64,000 nucleotides of DNA from positions 6,367,594 to 6,431,593 of the forward strand of contig JAQFVV010012416.1 of assembly GCA_028023455.1 (NCBI GenBank), read 5' to 3'. The number at the start of each line of letters is the position of its first letter. The first letter of the stretch is position 1. The notes under the pieces were generated by a model. That model saw nothing but the letters and a program-made list of their open reading frames with translations. It was not told where the DNA came from and did not search any database. Source of the DNA: Epiperipatus broadwayi. Taxonomy: Eukaryota; Onychophora; Udeonychophora; Euonychophora; Peripatidae. Made by a program: the position numbers and the translations under genes. Positions 1 through 12,505 of the stretch are shown here, one piece after another.

Positions 1-1530
1 ATGATAACAGACAATTTGAATTTACAGCCCCAATACCATTATTTCCAATAATTTTTTGATCAAAGTCTACTATTTGTACCTAATAGGTGTATTAGTCTCC
101 ACGAAGAAAAAAATGATCTTTCCAAGGTAGTGCCTGTAATCATGCTATCCAAAAAGGAATAAAAGCTTTCTCTGAATTTTCCGAAACTTAGGCTGGGGCA
201 GAGATACTAATAAAATAAGCTCTAGTACCATTATGAAAGGTGAGTTTTAAAATTATTAACCTTTCATTTAAAATATATACACATATACAGAACCCAGTAT
301 ATATTCCCAGAAGTGGCATTATATAATGGGGGGGGAAAGCCAGTGGATTCATTGCTTCCAATAAGAAAATGTCTCAAAAAATGATCATTGGTAGCCACTC
401 ATACCCAAACCATCATCATCATAATCAACACTGACACATACATGAATATAGATAAATTCCAGGAAAAAAAAAAATGTCAGAACAAAAAGTTAATATAATT
501 AGCAACAATCATTAAAAGCCAACAATTTCAACTATTGTCAAGGCAACCTCCTTTTAACCCAATAAGTATACAAATCAACTCATTCATATGCTAGTTCTTT
601 AGGGAATTTTTTTTTCTTTTTGTCAGTAAACTTGCTGAAAGACTTCTGCTTTGCCTAATTTTGATTTTATAATTTGTGTTAGCGCTGTGCAGCTTAGGGA
701 AAAATTGCTGAAAGATATAGCAAAACAATATTTTATTGATAAACACTGATTTACTTTTTAAATTGATAATAATATATATAATGCTGATTTTTAAACCATT
801 CGTCAGTTGGAAGAAAAAAGACTAATCTTCTCATCCACAAACTTTGATATAATGAATATAATACACCAACATCATATTGTGAACTTAAATTTTGAATAGC
901 TGAATTCAAATTTTAGACTAAAAACATTATGTTAAAAAAAAAATCACAATAGAAAATAATGAATATTATAAATAAAATGATATGCAATATCTAATAAGTA
1001 AAATATATATCATAATATCAAAAATTTATTTATTAGATTTCTATCTTTTTTTTACTTGCTGCAAAGATTTACTTCTATTTCAATGTTACAAGTATTATAT
1101 TATATTTATAGTTTGTACTTTTCTGCTTCTGTTATTAAGATATACATTAAAATTTATTATTTTTATATTTAAAATTTATTTCCTATATTTTGAACTTTTT
1201 ATGCCTAAGTTATCTTCAGGATATTTTTCCTACACATATATAAGTTCTGTATAGTAATGGTAATTGTAAAATTCTGCGATATTACTAAAACAAAGTTTAT
1301 ATATAAATACCCTGAAGATGAACTATGCAAAGAGAAGTCAAAACATAAGAAAGAAATAACAAATATAAACTAATATCTTTTAGTGTATAATTTACATATC
1401 AAAACAGAAAAAAAAAATACATCTATAAAAATAATATATAGTTTCTTAATCTTAAACTTAATTGCTTCAAGATAAATATAATTTAAGATAAATGTAAATT
1501 GCACAATATTACAATATATATAATATTCAT
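1..1530. other. Anonymous AT-rich DNA
   Basis: AT-rich sequence with homopolymer A/T runs and stop codons in every frame. The one long frame (982-1254) is rich in F, I, L and Y, as expected from translating AT-rich DNA. I see no exon, RNA gene or recognisable repeat here. Confidence 0.5.
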
Positions 1531-1537
1531 TTGGATT

Positions 1538-1736
1538 TGTAATAAATTAGTGAAACATTTTTCATGTCTGACAACTACAAAGGTTTGAAATATTTATTTT
1601 TAAGATACTGCTGAGCTTGTTTTCGGTGTAGTATGATTTTGGTATACCACACTGAAAGTGCGCTCAGCTGTATCTTAAAAGTAAAAAAAATATTTTCAGT
1701 TGTCAGACGTTAAAAACATTTCGCTAATTTATTACA
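1538..1736. mobile_element. Short palindromic (foldback/MITE-like) element
   Basis: The left end begins TGTAATAAATTAG and the right end finishes CTAATTTATTACA, its exact reverse complement. The match continues inwards through GTCTGACAACT and TTTTAAGATAC.GCTGAGC, giving arms of roughly 80-100 bp around a small centre. There is no coding capacity. This structure is typical of non-autonomous DNA transposons. I could not find a convincing target-site duplication, so the superfamily is unknown. Confidence 0.6.
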
Positions 1737-2546
1737 ATATATATAGTACTTATTCTGCGAAAATGTAAAATCAACATTCAGGAAAAATATGACATGAACT
1801 GCGAAAAGAAATCTATTATTAACTGATAGATGATACTTTCATTTCTCTTTAAGGCCTTAAAAAAAACTAAGCACCATATATTCCTAATATTCTCTCCAAA
1901 TATTTTTTGTCAAGACAGTTTTTATTAATGGGTGATTATTCATATGGTGAACAAACATATATGGACTTGTTATCAACACATATTAGCAGCATGTTCTTCC
2001 TTTTTAGATGCCTAATAGTTCTTAATTTAGGCAACAGTTGTATTTTCTCAGAGCCAAAACAAATTCAGGTCATTTTCTTTTAAACTTACATTCATGATAG
2101 ACAAAAAATAAACTATGCCTTTTATTTTCCAGAGTCTGTAAAGTCATCAGCTAAAATAATAATTGATAACCGAAGACAGAAAATGGTAATAACCACTGAC
2201 TTCAATGACGTTTTTATTTAGTTATCTAAAAATAACTAACCTTAAAATGAAACACTGAATGACAGTAAAATTACAAAAAAAGATGAAGAGATAATTGATT
2301 TGAAAAATGATTTGTACTGTATTTTATAATAAAAGCACTGATATTGGAAGAAAATGTGAGACATTCACTGTAAATAAAAAGTGGAAAAATAACATTACAG
2401 AGACTGATGATATATCAGACAGAATGACAAGAAAGGTATTTAACTTAATGGAAGATAGAAAATGCAAATAATTCAAGTCTATTCCCCAACCAAATTCCCA
2501 TTCTGATGAAAAGATAAGAGTATTTTTTACAATGTAAATATTATAA

Positions 2547-3096
2547 AGGAGATTTGAACCCAGACTTACAAGCTCTCTTCAGTGGTCCATCTTATACAAC
2601 TGACATATATGACTACATACATGTGAAAAAGGTAAATATCTCCAATAAATGTATTTCGTGCTGAATCAGCACTCATCAGTTAGTCTGAATCAACATCTTC
2701 CATATATATATAATCAGTGCTCAGTTTATATTAAGATAGCAAATCTTCAAATTTTAATAGACAGACTTCAATCCTCTTTACTCTCCATCTCTTTGGCTGT
2801 CCATATATTGAACATGTCATCATCGGAATTTCAATGACATGGATGGCTGAAGAGTTGAAGAGGATTGAAAGTCTGTTGATTGAAGTTTGAAGATTTGTTA
2901 TCGTAATATAAACCAAGTACTGATTGTATACATGTGTGGAAGATGATGATTCAGACTAAATGATGAGTGCTAGTTCAGGATGAAATATGTATATTTGAGA
3001 TCATTTACATTTTTCACATGTATGCGGTCATGTGTTGGTTGTATAACATGGAGTGTATGACTGAAGGGAGTTTGAAAGTCTGAGCTCAAATCCCCT
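2547..3096. mobile_element. Long palindromic element (about 550 bp)
   Basis: The element starts AGGAGATTTGA and ends TCAAATCCCCT, near-perfect reverse complements. Inner landmarks mirror each other: CATACATGTGAAAAA against TTTTTCACATGTATG, and the run after AGTCTGAATCA against TGATTCAGACT. The centre is near 2825. The flanks ATATTATA(A) and ATATTACA could be a worn target duplication. The two short ORFs inside are mirror images of each other and are not genes. It is probably a foldback/MITE DNA transposon; the class is not determined. Confidence 0.6.
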
Positions 3097-4225
3097 ATAT
3101 TACATCTTGCTTAAGTATATATAATATACTTGTATTTAGATATACATATTATTAATCAGATTGAACATTTTAAAATTGTCTTGAAAATTTTAACAATAAA
3201 ATTGAAAAACAATTGAATGATGAAAATATTGTGATAAATTTGGATATAATGACAAAAATAAAAAAGAATACAGTATAGTGAAATTTATGTGTGCGTGGGG
3301 AGGGGGAGCGCTTATATTATCTTGTGTCTGGGGCGAGAGCAGTTAACATCACTGTTTAATATTATAGTACGGTGCTAGTTAGAAAGGGTGATTACCCTTC
3401 TAAATATAATTATAAATTCTTTTATTGAGGAAAATGCAAAGTGGAATTGGATTTAAAAGCATTAAATGAAACCACAGCAAAATTGAATTATATTTTAACT
3501 AACAAAAATATGTAATTCAAAAGCTTAACATATTCAACACATATTAATATTAAGCTTAACATATTAATAGTTCATTTTATGTATGATAGAGTTCATATAA
3601 TATGCATCTTGAATATTTACGGATTACAGTGGTGACTACTACATATAAATGATAATAATTAATAAGATACACAATATCTATTAATAAGATACACAATATC
3701 TATTAATGTAAAGGTAGAAAGACAAAAACTTTTAAGGCATATGATATCTGTTTATGCAACATTAGAGAAACAAAAAAAACTTAACAGTACTAACAATTGA
3801 TATCGTAACCTTCAGAAATACTTTAATGAATATAAGCTAGATACCTGCAATTCATTTTAAAATATTCAGGCTTGAACAGTTCTACTACTCAAATTATATA
3901 GGCAATATAAAAAGCAGCAGTTCATAATATATGAAGAAAGAAAGGAGAATAAAAATATTTAAAATGATCCATTTAGAAAAACTGAAAATCGAGAATTCTG
4001 TAAAGTGATAAAAAAATGACTTAATGTAACCATAAATATATATATATAACTGTGAATTAACAAAACTAAAAAAGACAAAACTCTCCAAAGTGGAAGATAA
4101 CATTTATTATTTATTTATTTCAGCAATTAAATTCATTATTAATAAAAAATAAAAGATGATACCATGAATGTGTGGAAAAATTCTACAATGAACTGCATAA
4201 TAATAAACAACAATAAAACAGTCAT
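3097..4225. other. AT-rich intergenic or intronic DNA
   Basis: No gene or RNA was seen. A small perfect direct repeat of about 23 bp (AATAAGATACACAATATCTA unit) sits at about 3661-3706. Confidence 0.45.
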
Positions 4226-4320
4226 GCGTTGTTGGCCTAGTGATTAGCATAGCTACCTTCCAAGCAGCTGGCCTCGGTTCGCTTCCCAGACAACACATTT
4301 GACACATGAAAAAAAAACAA
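4226..4320 (+). mobile_element. tRNA-Gly(TCC)-derived SINE
   Basis: The head GCGTTGTTGGCCTAGTGATT..AGCATAGCTACCTTCCAAGCAG closely follows eukaryotic tRNA-Gly with anticodon TCC, including a recognisable A box and B box (GGTTCGCTTCC). It is followed by CAACACATTTGACACATG and an A-rich tail. A second copy with the same tRNA-unrelated tail is at 22938-23030 on the other strand, which shows that this is a dispersed SINE and not a working tRNA gene. The 3' acceptor half does not pair properly. Confidence 0.75.
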
Positions 4321-7300
4321 CAATAAAACTAAGTATTCTCTACAAATACATATTTCATAATTATATTTTAAATGAAAAGGTGAGACATGCGAACTAAAAC
4401 TGTGCATGAAAAAGTTCCAAAAAATCATAGAATTATAGATATCTAAAATAAATAAATGAAGAAATAAATTGTTACCAAAAGTGTATGTCAAATGACTAAA
4501 TGATAAAGATATACTAAATGACTAGAAGAATACATTAGTGATATGGACTTTAATATACAAAAAAATTAGACCAATCAGATTTATATAAAATATTTGTATA
4601 GAAAATGTTGGACTCCAATCAATTAAAAGTTCAAGCAGGATTTAAGTAATTATAATGCAGTAAATTAATTCCAAGTATTAAGAGAAATTGCAATGAGGGC
4701 CAATTAATAGGAATTATCATTTTATATTGGATCTGTCCATTATAAAATGATCTTTGATTCTGTAAACATTTTCATAGTGCTTAATGCAAAGCTGCCAACA
4801 TTTATTTAAACAGAATGTTAAAACTACATAAAAAATAAGACCATTAATAACATTGCCCTAATTTATGCCAGAAGAAAACTTTGAAAAACACTTTGTCATG
4901 ATTAAAAAATATAATAACGAACGTCAAGATAGATCTCGGATTTGGAAAAATTCTGAAACATACTTCTCAAAATATGATAACAATTACATTACCCAGTGAT
5001 ACTTATGTAATTAAAGTAAATAATATGATTGCAATATACAACTCCTGCAATTGGTAACTTTTAGGTTTTCTAAGTGCTTGATGATATGTATGAATGGCAT
5101 GTTTGAATGATGTTTACAAGTCTATATAATTTATGCTATAAGATCATCTTGATTATTGTTGGAAAACAAATATTGTACTACTCAGGGTACAGAAGTACAT
5201 TTGATTCTATTTAATTTTACAAAATTACTTCTAGGATTTATCTTTTTATGTGTGTGAATATAAACATTAATTGACTGATGACATGTATTTCTATTGCTTA
5301 TACCCATCACGAAATATTCATGGCTCCTAATTGAATCTAAAGACATAAATCTAAAATAAATAGATGCCCCGATTTCATCATGCAACCTGCGTCATGATTA
5401 TGCCTCCAAAAGACCGAAAACGAAAAAATACTTTACAATGAAAAATGGAACAACCTATGTCACACCAAATAAAACTGCACAAGTAGTGAGCTACAGTCAC
5501 TGATAACTCTCAGCACAACCATAGATAAATTGTATCTGCAAAATTCGGGGCCTTTGTTTTTTTTTTTTGTCTTGTCTGAGTTTATCTCAGTCACTCAATT
5601 CTTCTCCACCTTTCAGAATACTGAACTCCTCTAAATAGGATGTAATGTACCTACCAAGAAACTGAATGAATAAACAGATACATAGCATCTCCACTGATGG
5701 ATTCATCTCTGATTAAAGACTGTTGATCCACATACTCAGAACTCTTCAGTATGTGTTCCTTTTTTTTTTTAGACTATATTCTTTAAATACAATGTAAACC
5801 TTTTCGGTGTACCAAAAACACTTCATGTTTAAATAAAATACTTTAAAAAAAAAAAAAATGTTTTATTTCATCAAAAATATATATGATGGTTATACAATTT
5901 AGTAAAAATAAGTTATTATACTTATCTTTCAAGATAAGTATTGGCATAATTTACATCCGATATGGTTTATTTTTTTGTAATACGGTTATCTTATGATATA
6001 AAATGCTTTTCAAAGTTTTCTTCTGTCATAAATAAGCTAATGTTATCAACAGTTTAATTTAAAACAATGCAGGCAGTTTTATATTAATGCAATAGAAAAA
6101 TGAGTCGATACTTTTGGAAGCACTTGATCTACACTACGATTATATACATAAACAAGATCTTCCAATATTTACTGAATTTAGAATATCAAAATATTTTTAA
6201 ATCTCAGAAAAAATATATACAATAGTCTCTCTACTTCTCATTTTATATTAATATTGAACACTGTTTTAACCAAATAAAAATAAATTTAATCTATCAATTA
6301 TAAAAATGATTTTGAATATACTATTTTGTTAATTTTATTGTTCCGTACTATCGCTGTTTACAATTTCTATTTAGGAAATAATAATATAGCCTTATCCTCT
6401 GTATTATTATTTTCCTCTTTCCTAATTATTTGTTTCTTTTCTAATTTTTTAACTTAATTCTTTCTAATACCTGATCTTGCTATTTTTAAGTAGACATTTA
6501 TTTCATTGAAAAATAACAATTTTATTTTATTACTATCTTTTCTGTACGAATGTCAGAACATTTATATGAGGTTTTTTTTATTATTATTAAATATTTCTCT
6601 ACCAGATCACTTGATCATATCACCTCATTAAGATTTATGCTGATATGGAGAGTGATATTTCCAAAACATTTTATACCTTTCGTGGATTAAAGGAGACATC
6701 TTAATGTTGCAGAAGGTGAAAGTTGCTTCTGAAAATAAATCAGTAAAAGTTTCCGAAAATATTATAAGAACTATCAGACTAAAAAAAAAAAAAAAAGTAG
6801 AATAAAAGATATAAATATAAAAAAAAAAAAATAGTTTAATGCCGTTTAAAAATAGAAGAAAATAAATATTAATAATAATGAATAAAAAGTTGACAACTAT
6901 AAATACTTGATGGAAACATGATAAAATCATCATGAAATTTGGATGGAATGTTTTTAGAAGAAATAGCTTTGAAAATAAAAGATTTTTAATAAATGTGCTT
7001 ACTACTGATTACATATAATCTGCATTTGATACTTAATAGAAGAGCAATATAAAACTTCCAAAATAATATGGACAAAGTATCTTAGGAATAATAAGAAAGA
7101 ATCAAAAAATAAAATAAATGGATGAGAGAACAATAGGTATCATTAGAAAACTGAAAGAACTAAATGCCTGAAGTGAAGCCTGGCATATTATTAAAAGAGA
7201 AAATAGATGAATAGTTGACAACTTAAATCAGATCTAAAAGTATGAAAAAGCTAGAAAAAGAACATGTGAGACAAACATATAAGAAATTTGCTGGCATGAT

Positions 7301-8090
7301 ATGTATTAAACTTGGAAAAGTCTTCATCTTGCTGCGGATCAATATTAGTTTATATAAACATAAATGTTAGATATTGCCAATGACCAATCTATGTGTAGAA
7401 CTATAAAATTCCACTTGGTGCTTCTAGGTCTAAATTCTGGTGACGCTTCTGGAATAAGCAAATGTGCCACATAATGAGGCATTTTCTGCTGTATGCCCAA
7501 TTCAATCTCTGCAGAGAGTCTGTAAGAAGTCTGGCATTAAAAAGGATAATTATAACAATAATGAGATATTATTATAATTTGTTAAAAAATTATTTTGAGT
7601 ACAACAACCTATGTTAAAGCAGCATCATAAGACTTGATTATTGGTGATCATTGCAGTACATCTAACGTTTTGTTGTGTTGATCATTTCTCAATCTGATAT
7701 AATAATAGTGAGCTTAAAGTTAGAGCCAACATGCACAACCCTTGCTCTGTTTGTCGTAGAGTAATGATAAAATGATATACACTCGAGCTAAACATATCTG
7801 GTCTGATTTTTAACTTGTTATTTTTAATATTTTAATCATATCTTAATATCATTTTGTTATTACTGTCTACTATGGCTAATATATCTTCATAACATTAAAT
7901 AGCAAGTACCATATTTATCAATTGATGACATCATTTCGTTAAAGTCCAGTCAATTGATCTAATATACTACTGAATACTCACAGATTGCAATTGGTGGAAT
8001 TAAAAAAAAAACAACTTTGCTTCTGGAAAGCTGTGTGTAAAGCTCGTGATTATGTTGCATTTTTTGGTTTAATAAAGTAATGATTCTACA
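4321..8090. other. Anonymous AT-rich DNA
   Basis: No exon with credible splice borders or recognisable protein was found on either strand. Poly-A and poly-T runs are common (for example about 5760-5771, 5845-5858 and 6781-6797) and may mark old retroposon tails. The listed frames of 67-101 codons are hydrophobic translations of AT-rich DNA. Confidence 0.4.
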
Positions 8091-8091
8091 T

Positions 8092-8612
8092 ACATAGACA
8101 CACAGAGGGGTTTCTCCTGCATAGGCCAGGTTTGCCCTTTATGTAATAGAGAGGATGACACCATGGCACACATCTTTGACCATTGCTCTGTGCTGCAACT
8201 AAAAAACCTTTACCTAATACACGCAGTTCCAGCATTAGCATTGCTAACGGGGAGTTCCCCTTAACTAGGAGCTCAACATTTCTTCTACTCACCTATTGGA
8301 CTACAAGATGTATGCTGATTTACAATCCTAGCAGTAACAACCCACGACAAACACTCACTGCAAAGCTCAGGATCACTAGAGAAAGGGTCAAAAGACTAGC
8401 ACCAACATTTATCCACAACCTAACATGGAACTTAATATCAATGGACGATTGATGTTGGGTGAAGATTATAATGGACTATTGGCAGTCTGGACTGTAGGGA
8501 TGGTCTTATAACCCCCTCCCTACTCTAGTCTTTAACTTTGCTACTTTCATTATTTTATTAATGTTAACCCTTAATTATACATAATAAAGTATCTATGAAA
8601 AAAAAAATGAAT
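8092..8612 (+). pseudogene. 5'-truncated LINE, 3' end with zinc knuckle and poly-A tail
   Basis: Translation from about 8115 gives VCPLCNREDDTMAHIFDHC, the C-x2-C..H..C knuckle found at the C-terminus of many non-LTR retrotransposon ORF2 proteins. The frame breaks near 8250 and continues in another frame through TRSSTFLLLTYWTTRC to a stop at 8452. A non-coding 3' UTR of about 140 bp follows, with AATAAA at about 8583 and a terminal A-run at 8599-8608. The region is more GC-rich than its flanks. The family is different from the LINE at 24 kb. The copy is dead on arrival and non-functional. Confidence 0.65.
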
Positions 8613-9340
8613 ATTTGTTTCATATTATCCAGTTTCCAATATCTATCATTTTAATACTGAGATACTACAATAAATTGTTTTAACAGGCTGACAAGTGATG
8701 ACATTTTTTGGTGGTAGTATTATAATTGGTTACTTTACCTGTGCTGGTCACACATAAACTTTACATAATCTTCCCAATTTCTAAATTTGAGATCATTAAA
8801 AGTCTTACAATTTAACATTTTTGTCCATCAGAATTTATAATTCTGCAAATATCAACTATCTTTTTTCTTTAAAAAACAAAACAATTTGTAGATATAATTT
8901 TGCATAACCTTTTTCATTTAGCTTTGCCAATTTTTTCACATATATGTCTGTCTATAAGTAGTTTGTTCATGATGATTCAATCAACCACTAATCAGATTTT
9001 CAATTCTCTTGAATAAATTTAGCTATATATATATGCACTGTATTCAGAGACACATTATGGCTTCATGGAAACCCAGGCAAATTTGAATTTGGGAGCACCA
9101 TGTACAGGGTTCAATTTTTCTTTGGAGGGGGATCCCAAGCTTCCAGTATACTCTTCCCCATGCAAAAAGCTACTGCAGATATAATTTTATTAAAGATAAT
9201 ACAAAATTACATTTATGACATTTATAAAGAACTTTTATATATATATTAAGTACAATCCACAAGAAAAAGTCATAAATGAATTCAATTTTAATCAGTAAGT
9301 ACTTTTATTACAAAATATAATGTCATGCACCATTTGACAT
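8613..9340. other. AT-rich DNA with a 9.1-kb patch of higher complexity
   Basis: No gene was seen. The stretch at about 9050-9180 (GGAGCACCATGTACAGGG) is less AT-rich and could be repeat-derived, but I do not recognise it. Confidence 0.35.
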
Positions 9341-9455
9341 GGTTGATAGAGTGTCCAACTTAGGATTGGAGGCCCCACAATCGATTCTGGCATTCGAGCT
9401 TTTTATGAACTCCAGAGCAATAAAGCCATCTGCCTTTTCATTTTTTTTTTATTGC
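9341..9455 (+). mobile_element. tRNA-derived SINE, family B copy 1
   Basis: The tRNA-like head contains GATAGAGTGTCCAACTTAGG and a B-box-like AATCGATTCTGGC. It is followed by the tail CTTTTTATGAACTCCAGAGCAATAAAGCCATCTGCC and a T-run. The same head and tail order recurs at 43628-43760, which defines a SINE family. The parent tRNA is uncertain. Confidence 0.55.
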
Positions 9456-9778
9456 CTTAAATAAAAACTAGATTAACTAAATGAAAAATAGAATAATAGG
9501 TACATGTGGGTTTTCCTGTAAATGAAGATGGCAGCCTGTATTTTTGATAAATCTACAGAGGCCCACAGAAAATGTTTACAAAAAAAATAGCTGCTAGGAA
9601 ACATTATATACAACATTTACATTTTATTATTACTGTTATTTTAAAAAAAAATCATTGTGGAAAAAATTGATTACAATATTTACTCTTCTTTTTTTTTGAT
9701 TAACTTATTAAATAGAAAAATGAATTTAAAAAAAATATATAAATACAATATTTACACTTTATTCATGAAGATAAGATT

Positions 9779-10020
9779 TTATTTTATATAGCGCTATGTT
9801 TATAACTGTAATACATTTAAAAATCAGCCTTTCAAGCTATTGTGCATGCGCTTTTTACGAGTGTTAATAATAAATGAATACTTTCATTCCCAACACGAGA
9901 TATAGTATTTACGAAAAATAAAATGAATCCACTTATTCTTTCCAACCCAAATGCTTATATATGGGCAAATCTTAAGTACTGGAAGTGAAAGCGTGAGGAT
10001 AGATCACTCACTTTAAATTA
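9779..10020. repeat. Direct repeat unit 1 (242 bp)
   Basis: About 93-95% identical by eye to 10118-10359, in the same orientation. Both units run from TTATTTTATATAGCGCTATG to CACTCACTTTAAATT and share CCAACACGAGATATAGTATTT. There is no coding frame. It is a local duplication, or two ends of a larger element. Confidence 0.75.
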
Positions 10021-10117
10021 CTGTTTATGATATCTGAATAAGTGATGATGGCGAAATTATCTAGAATTTACTAAACATCACTCTCAAATGAAACTTAAAC
10101 ATATGTAAGTAAGCATT

Positions 10118-10359
10118 TATTTTATATAGCGCTATGTTTATAATTGTAATACATCTAAAATCAGCCTTTCCAAGCTATTGTGCATGTGCTTTTTACGAGT
10201 GTTAATAATAAATGAATATTTTCACTCCCAACACGAGATATAGTATTTAAGAAAGAATAAAATGAATCCACTTATTCTTTCCAACCCAAATGCTTATATA
10301 TGAGCAAATCTTAAGTACTGGAAATGAAAGCGTGAGGATAAACCACTCACTTTAAATTG
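10118..10359. repeat. Direct repeat unit 2 (242 bp)
   Basis: Second copy of the unit at 9779-10020, separated from it by 97 bp of unique sequence. The differences are mainly single transitions and 1-2 bp indels, which indicates a fairly young duplication. The unit ends just upstream of the eroded ISXO2-like transposase, so it could be part of that element's terminal region (inference). Confidence 0.75.
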
Positions 10360-10399
10360 CCAATAAATGAATGTTGATGGTAGTGCAGTCGATGCCATC

Positions 10400-11105
10400 C
10401 CAGAGTCTTTTTTATTTTACCATTTGCCCAGCCTCCAAAGGTTTCAAGGTTTTATATATATATGTTAGTAGCTAGATCAACATTATACCAGTGACTGACT
10501 GGAAAATCCTGCATGCATTAACTCATCATTTTTATATATCTTTCAACAGTCTGAATAAATTGCAGATCTGTGTGGAACATTTTATTTTATTGCGTCTATA
10601 AGAATACCTGCTGTTCTACTTAGAACAGCTACAATAAAGTACTGCACAAGCCACTGAATAGCCACTGTTGTGGAAGTATTCTCCCTTGCTGATTGCTTGT
10701 TAAAAAAAGTTTCGTCAATTTCACAATTCTGTTAGGCTCTCCGATTTTGCATGATGGTCAAGATAAAAGGCTAGATGTGCAGACATCCTTTGGGTAATTG
10801 TTCCAATGCATGATATTGTAATTGCACAAATTCAGTTGATCTTTTCCCCATTCAAATGACATTACATCTCTACTCCAGAAATAAATAAACCAGAGTGAGC
10901 ATAAATGAAATTTTAGAGCCCACAATATGTTCCTTTATGAAGGGATATTCTGTTTAAATAAGATTTCATGTTACATTAACAATGTGGGGTGTTTGAATGT
11001 AAAGTTTCACCTCGTGACCATTAATGCACACTTTTCTGGAGAACAGGATCCAGTATCTTTGAAAATACTCCACTGCATCATTTTCTGTGACAGGAAGTTT
11101 CCCAA
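10400..11105 (-). pseudogene. Eroded ISXO2/Merlin-like transposase
   Basis: Read on the minus strand, the translation retains the family order: WSRDVMSFEWGKDQLNLC, then WNNYPKDVC, then KIGEPNRIVKLTKLF, then NQQGRILPQQWLFSGLC. ISXO2-like (IS1595/Merlin) DDE transposases have WxxyxRDVC, KIGGPxxIVEIDET and RGRxxPxQWVFGGICRET at these places. The first catalytic Asp block (ED/IDET) has become KLTKL, and there are several stops and frameshifts. It is AT-rich like its surroundings and belongs to a different lineage from the intact gene at 31931. It is certainly inactive. The boundaries are approximate. Confidence 0.6.
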
Positions 11106-11494
11106 ATTTTGATCATGACAATTTACTAAAAAAAAAAATGCTGACAAAAAGAAACACACTGAATTGAAACCAAACTACGACAATGTTAAGTGTCTTTTCT
11201 CTTCCATGTTGTAATTTAAGTAAAAAAAAAATTGAAATAAAGATTCTTAATGAAATTTATTATTATTTTTTTAATTTAACAATTAACACATCTTTGGGAG
11301 ATTATACGCCCTCGAAACTATATATTTATCAAAAATATGGGTTACCATCTTGGTTTACAGGAAATCTCACAAGTACCGAATAATATATATTTAATATAAC
11401 AAAACAAACTAAATTAAAAATAAAAACAATTCTTAATGTAACATAACAAATTACCTAATAAATCAGAATTAAAATGAAAATTTTAAGAACATTG

Positions 11495-12070
11495 TTATAT
11501 ATTCACTTTCCATGCTTTTTGAGCTGCAAAATGATCAATCAGCTCATTATAATCAACCCTACTAGTAATATCATTTTCAATGTATAATATTGACAAATTG
11601 AATAATCTTTTTTGACCTAAGGAATTTCTAACGTAATTTTTAATTCTTTTAAGTACATTTAAAGACCACTTTGCAGATGTGTTAGAAACAGTTATGGTTA
11701 AATACATTAAAATTATGATCATGTTAAGAAACGTTAAAACTAGCTCTTCTTGAATCACTTTGTATATCAATAAAGAATTTAAATTTTCATTTTTTGTAAA
11801 ATATACACTGTGGGTAAGTTTTTCCTTAAAATACTAACATTTGAATATGCATTTATTAAATTTAAAATACATTCTTCGCACTCATTTGGAAAAATATTTG
11901 ATAAACCTAAACACGTCATTATATATCTGATAGCAACTGATCGCAAAGAACATTCAAACAATTCACTATAAATCATTGTTTGTCTGCCAATTCCACATTA
12001 TCATCTCCATCCCTTTTCTCATCAAAATTTCTTTTCCCTTTTGTTTCTTTGTCAGACTCATAATTTTTAT
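11495..12070 (-). pseudogene. hAT transposase C-terminal remnant (ZMYM1/ZBED-like)
   Basis: The minus-strand frame 11770-11495 ends with ITVSNTSAKWSLNVLKRIKN, then YVRNSLGQKRLFNLSILYIE, then ND..VDYNELIDHFAAQKA. This follows the hAT dimerisation domain (VSxASAERSFSKLKLIKxYLRSxMxQERLxxLxxLSIE). The conserved ERSF is KWSL here. Upstream on the same strand, KGKRNFDEKRDGDD at about 12040 matches the KRKRFFDE block of the same proteins, and the intervening frame at 11976-11779 is the worn middle. Frame changes and stops separate the blocks. It is a dead DNA-transposon copy; the termini were not located. Confidence 0.65.
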
Positions 12071-12089
12071 TGTTTATTAATGCAAAACA

Positions 12090-12260
12090 TCTTGACTATA
12101 GTATTACTATATATTTAAATATGTGTATTGTATATATATTACACAAGCAAAATAAATTTGTACTATGTATTTATATATATATATGTATTGTATAAATAAT
12201 ATATATGTATGTATTGTATATACTGTATATAGATTATGCAAATGACATTGTTGTGTTTAT
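12090..12260. repeat. AT microsatellite-like tract
   Basis: Imperfect TATATATGTATTGTATA repeats with several TGTATTGTATA units. Low complexity. Confidence 0.6.
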
Positions 12261-12505
12261 ATATATCTATAAGGTATTGTAAAAAAATCTGCAGAATGTA
12301 AATATTATAAATTTAAAAATTATTATATTTTAAATGTAATGGAAAATTCCAGTAAAGTTATTGTTATAATTGAATAGTATTAAATGTAATGGAATTTTCC
12401 AGTTAAGTTATTATTTTAAGTTTCTAGATATCAAAACGATAGCATAAATAGAACGAAGTTAGTTATAAAAAAATAGCTATTATTTGTTTAACAATTAGTA
12501 TTAAA

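Noticed and set aside
982-1254. 90-codon ORF rich in Phe, Ile, Leu and Tyr
   Set aside because: Composition is what AT-rich DNA gives at random, with no splice context or family motif.
2649-2916. Two overlapping ORFs on opposite strands
   Set aside because: Both lie in the arms of the 2547-3096 palindrome and mirror each other.
4226-4300. Functional tRNA-Gly gene
   Set aside because: The acceptor stem does not close and the same non-tRNA tail follows a second copy, so it is a SINE.
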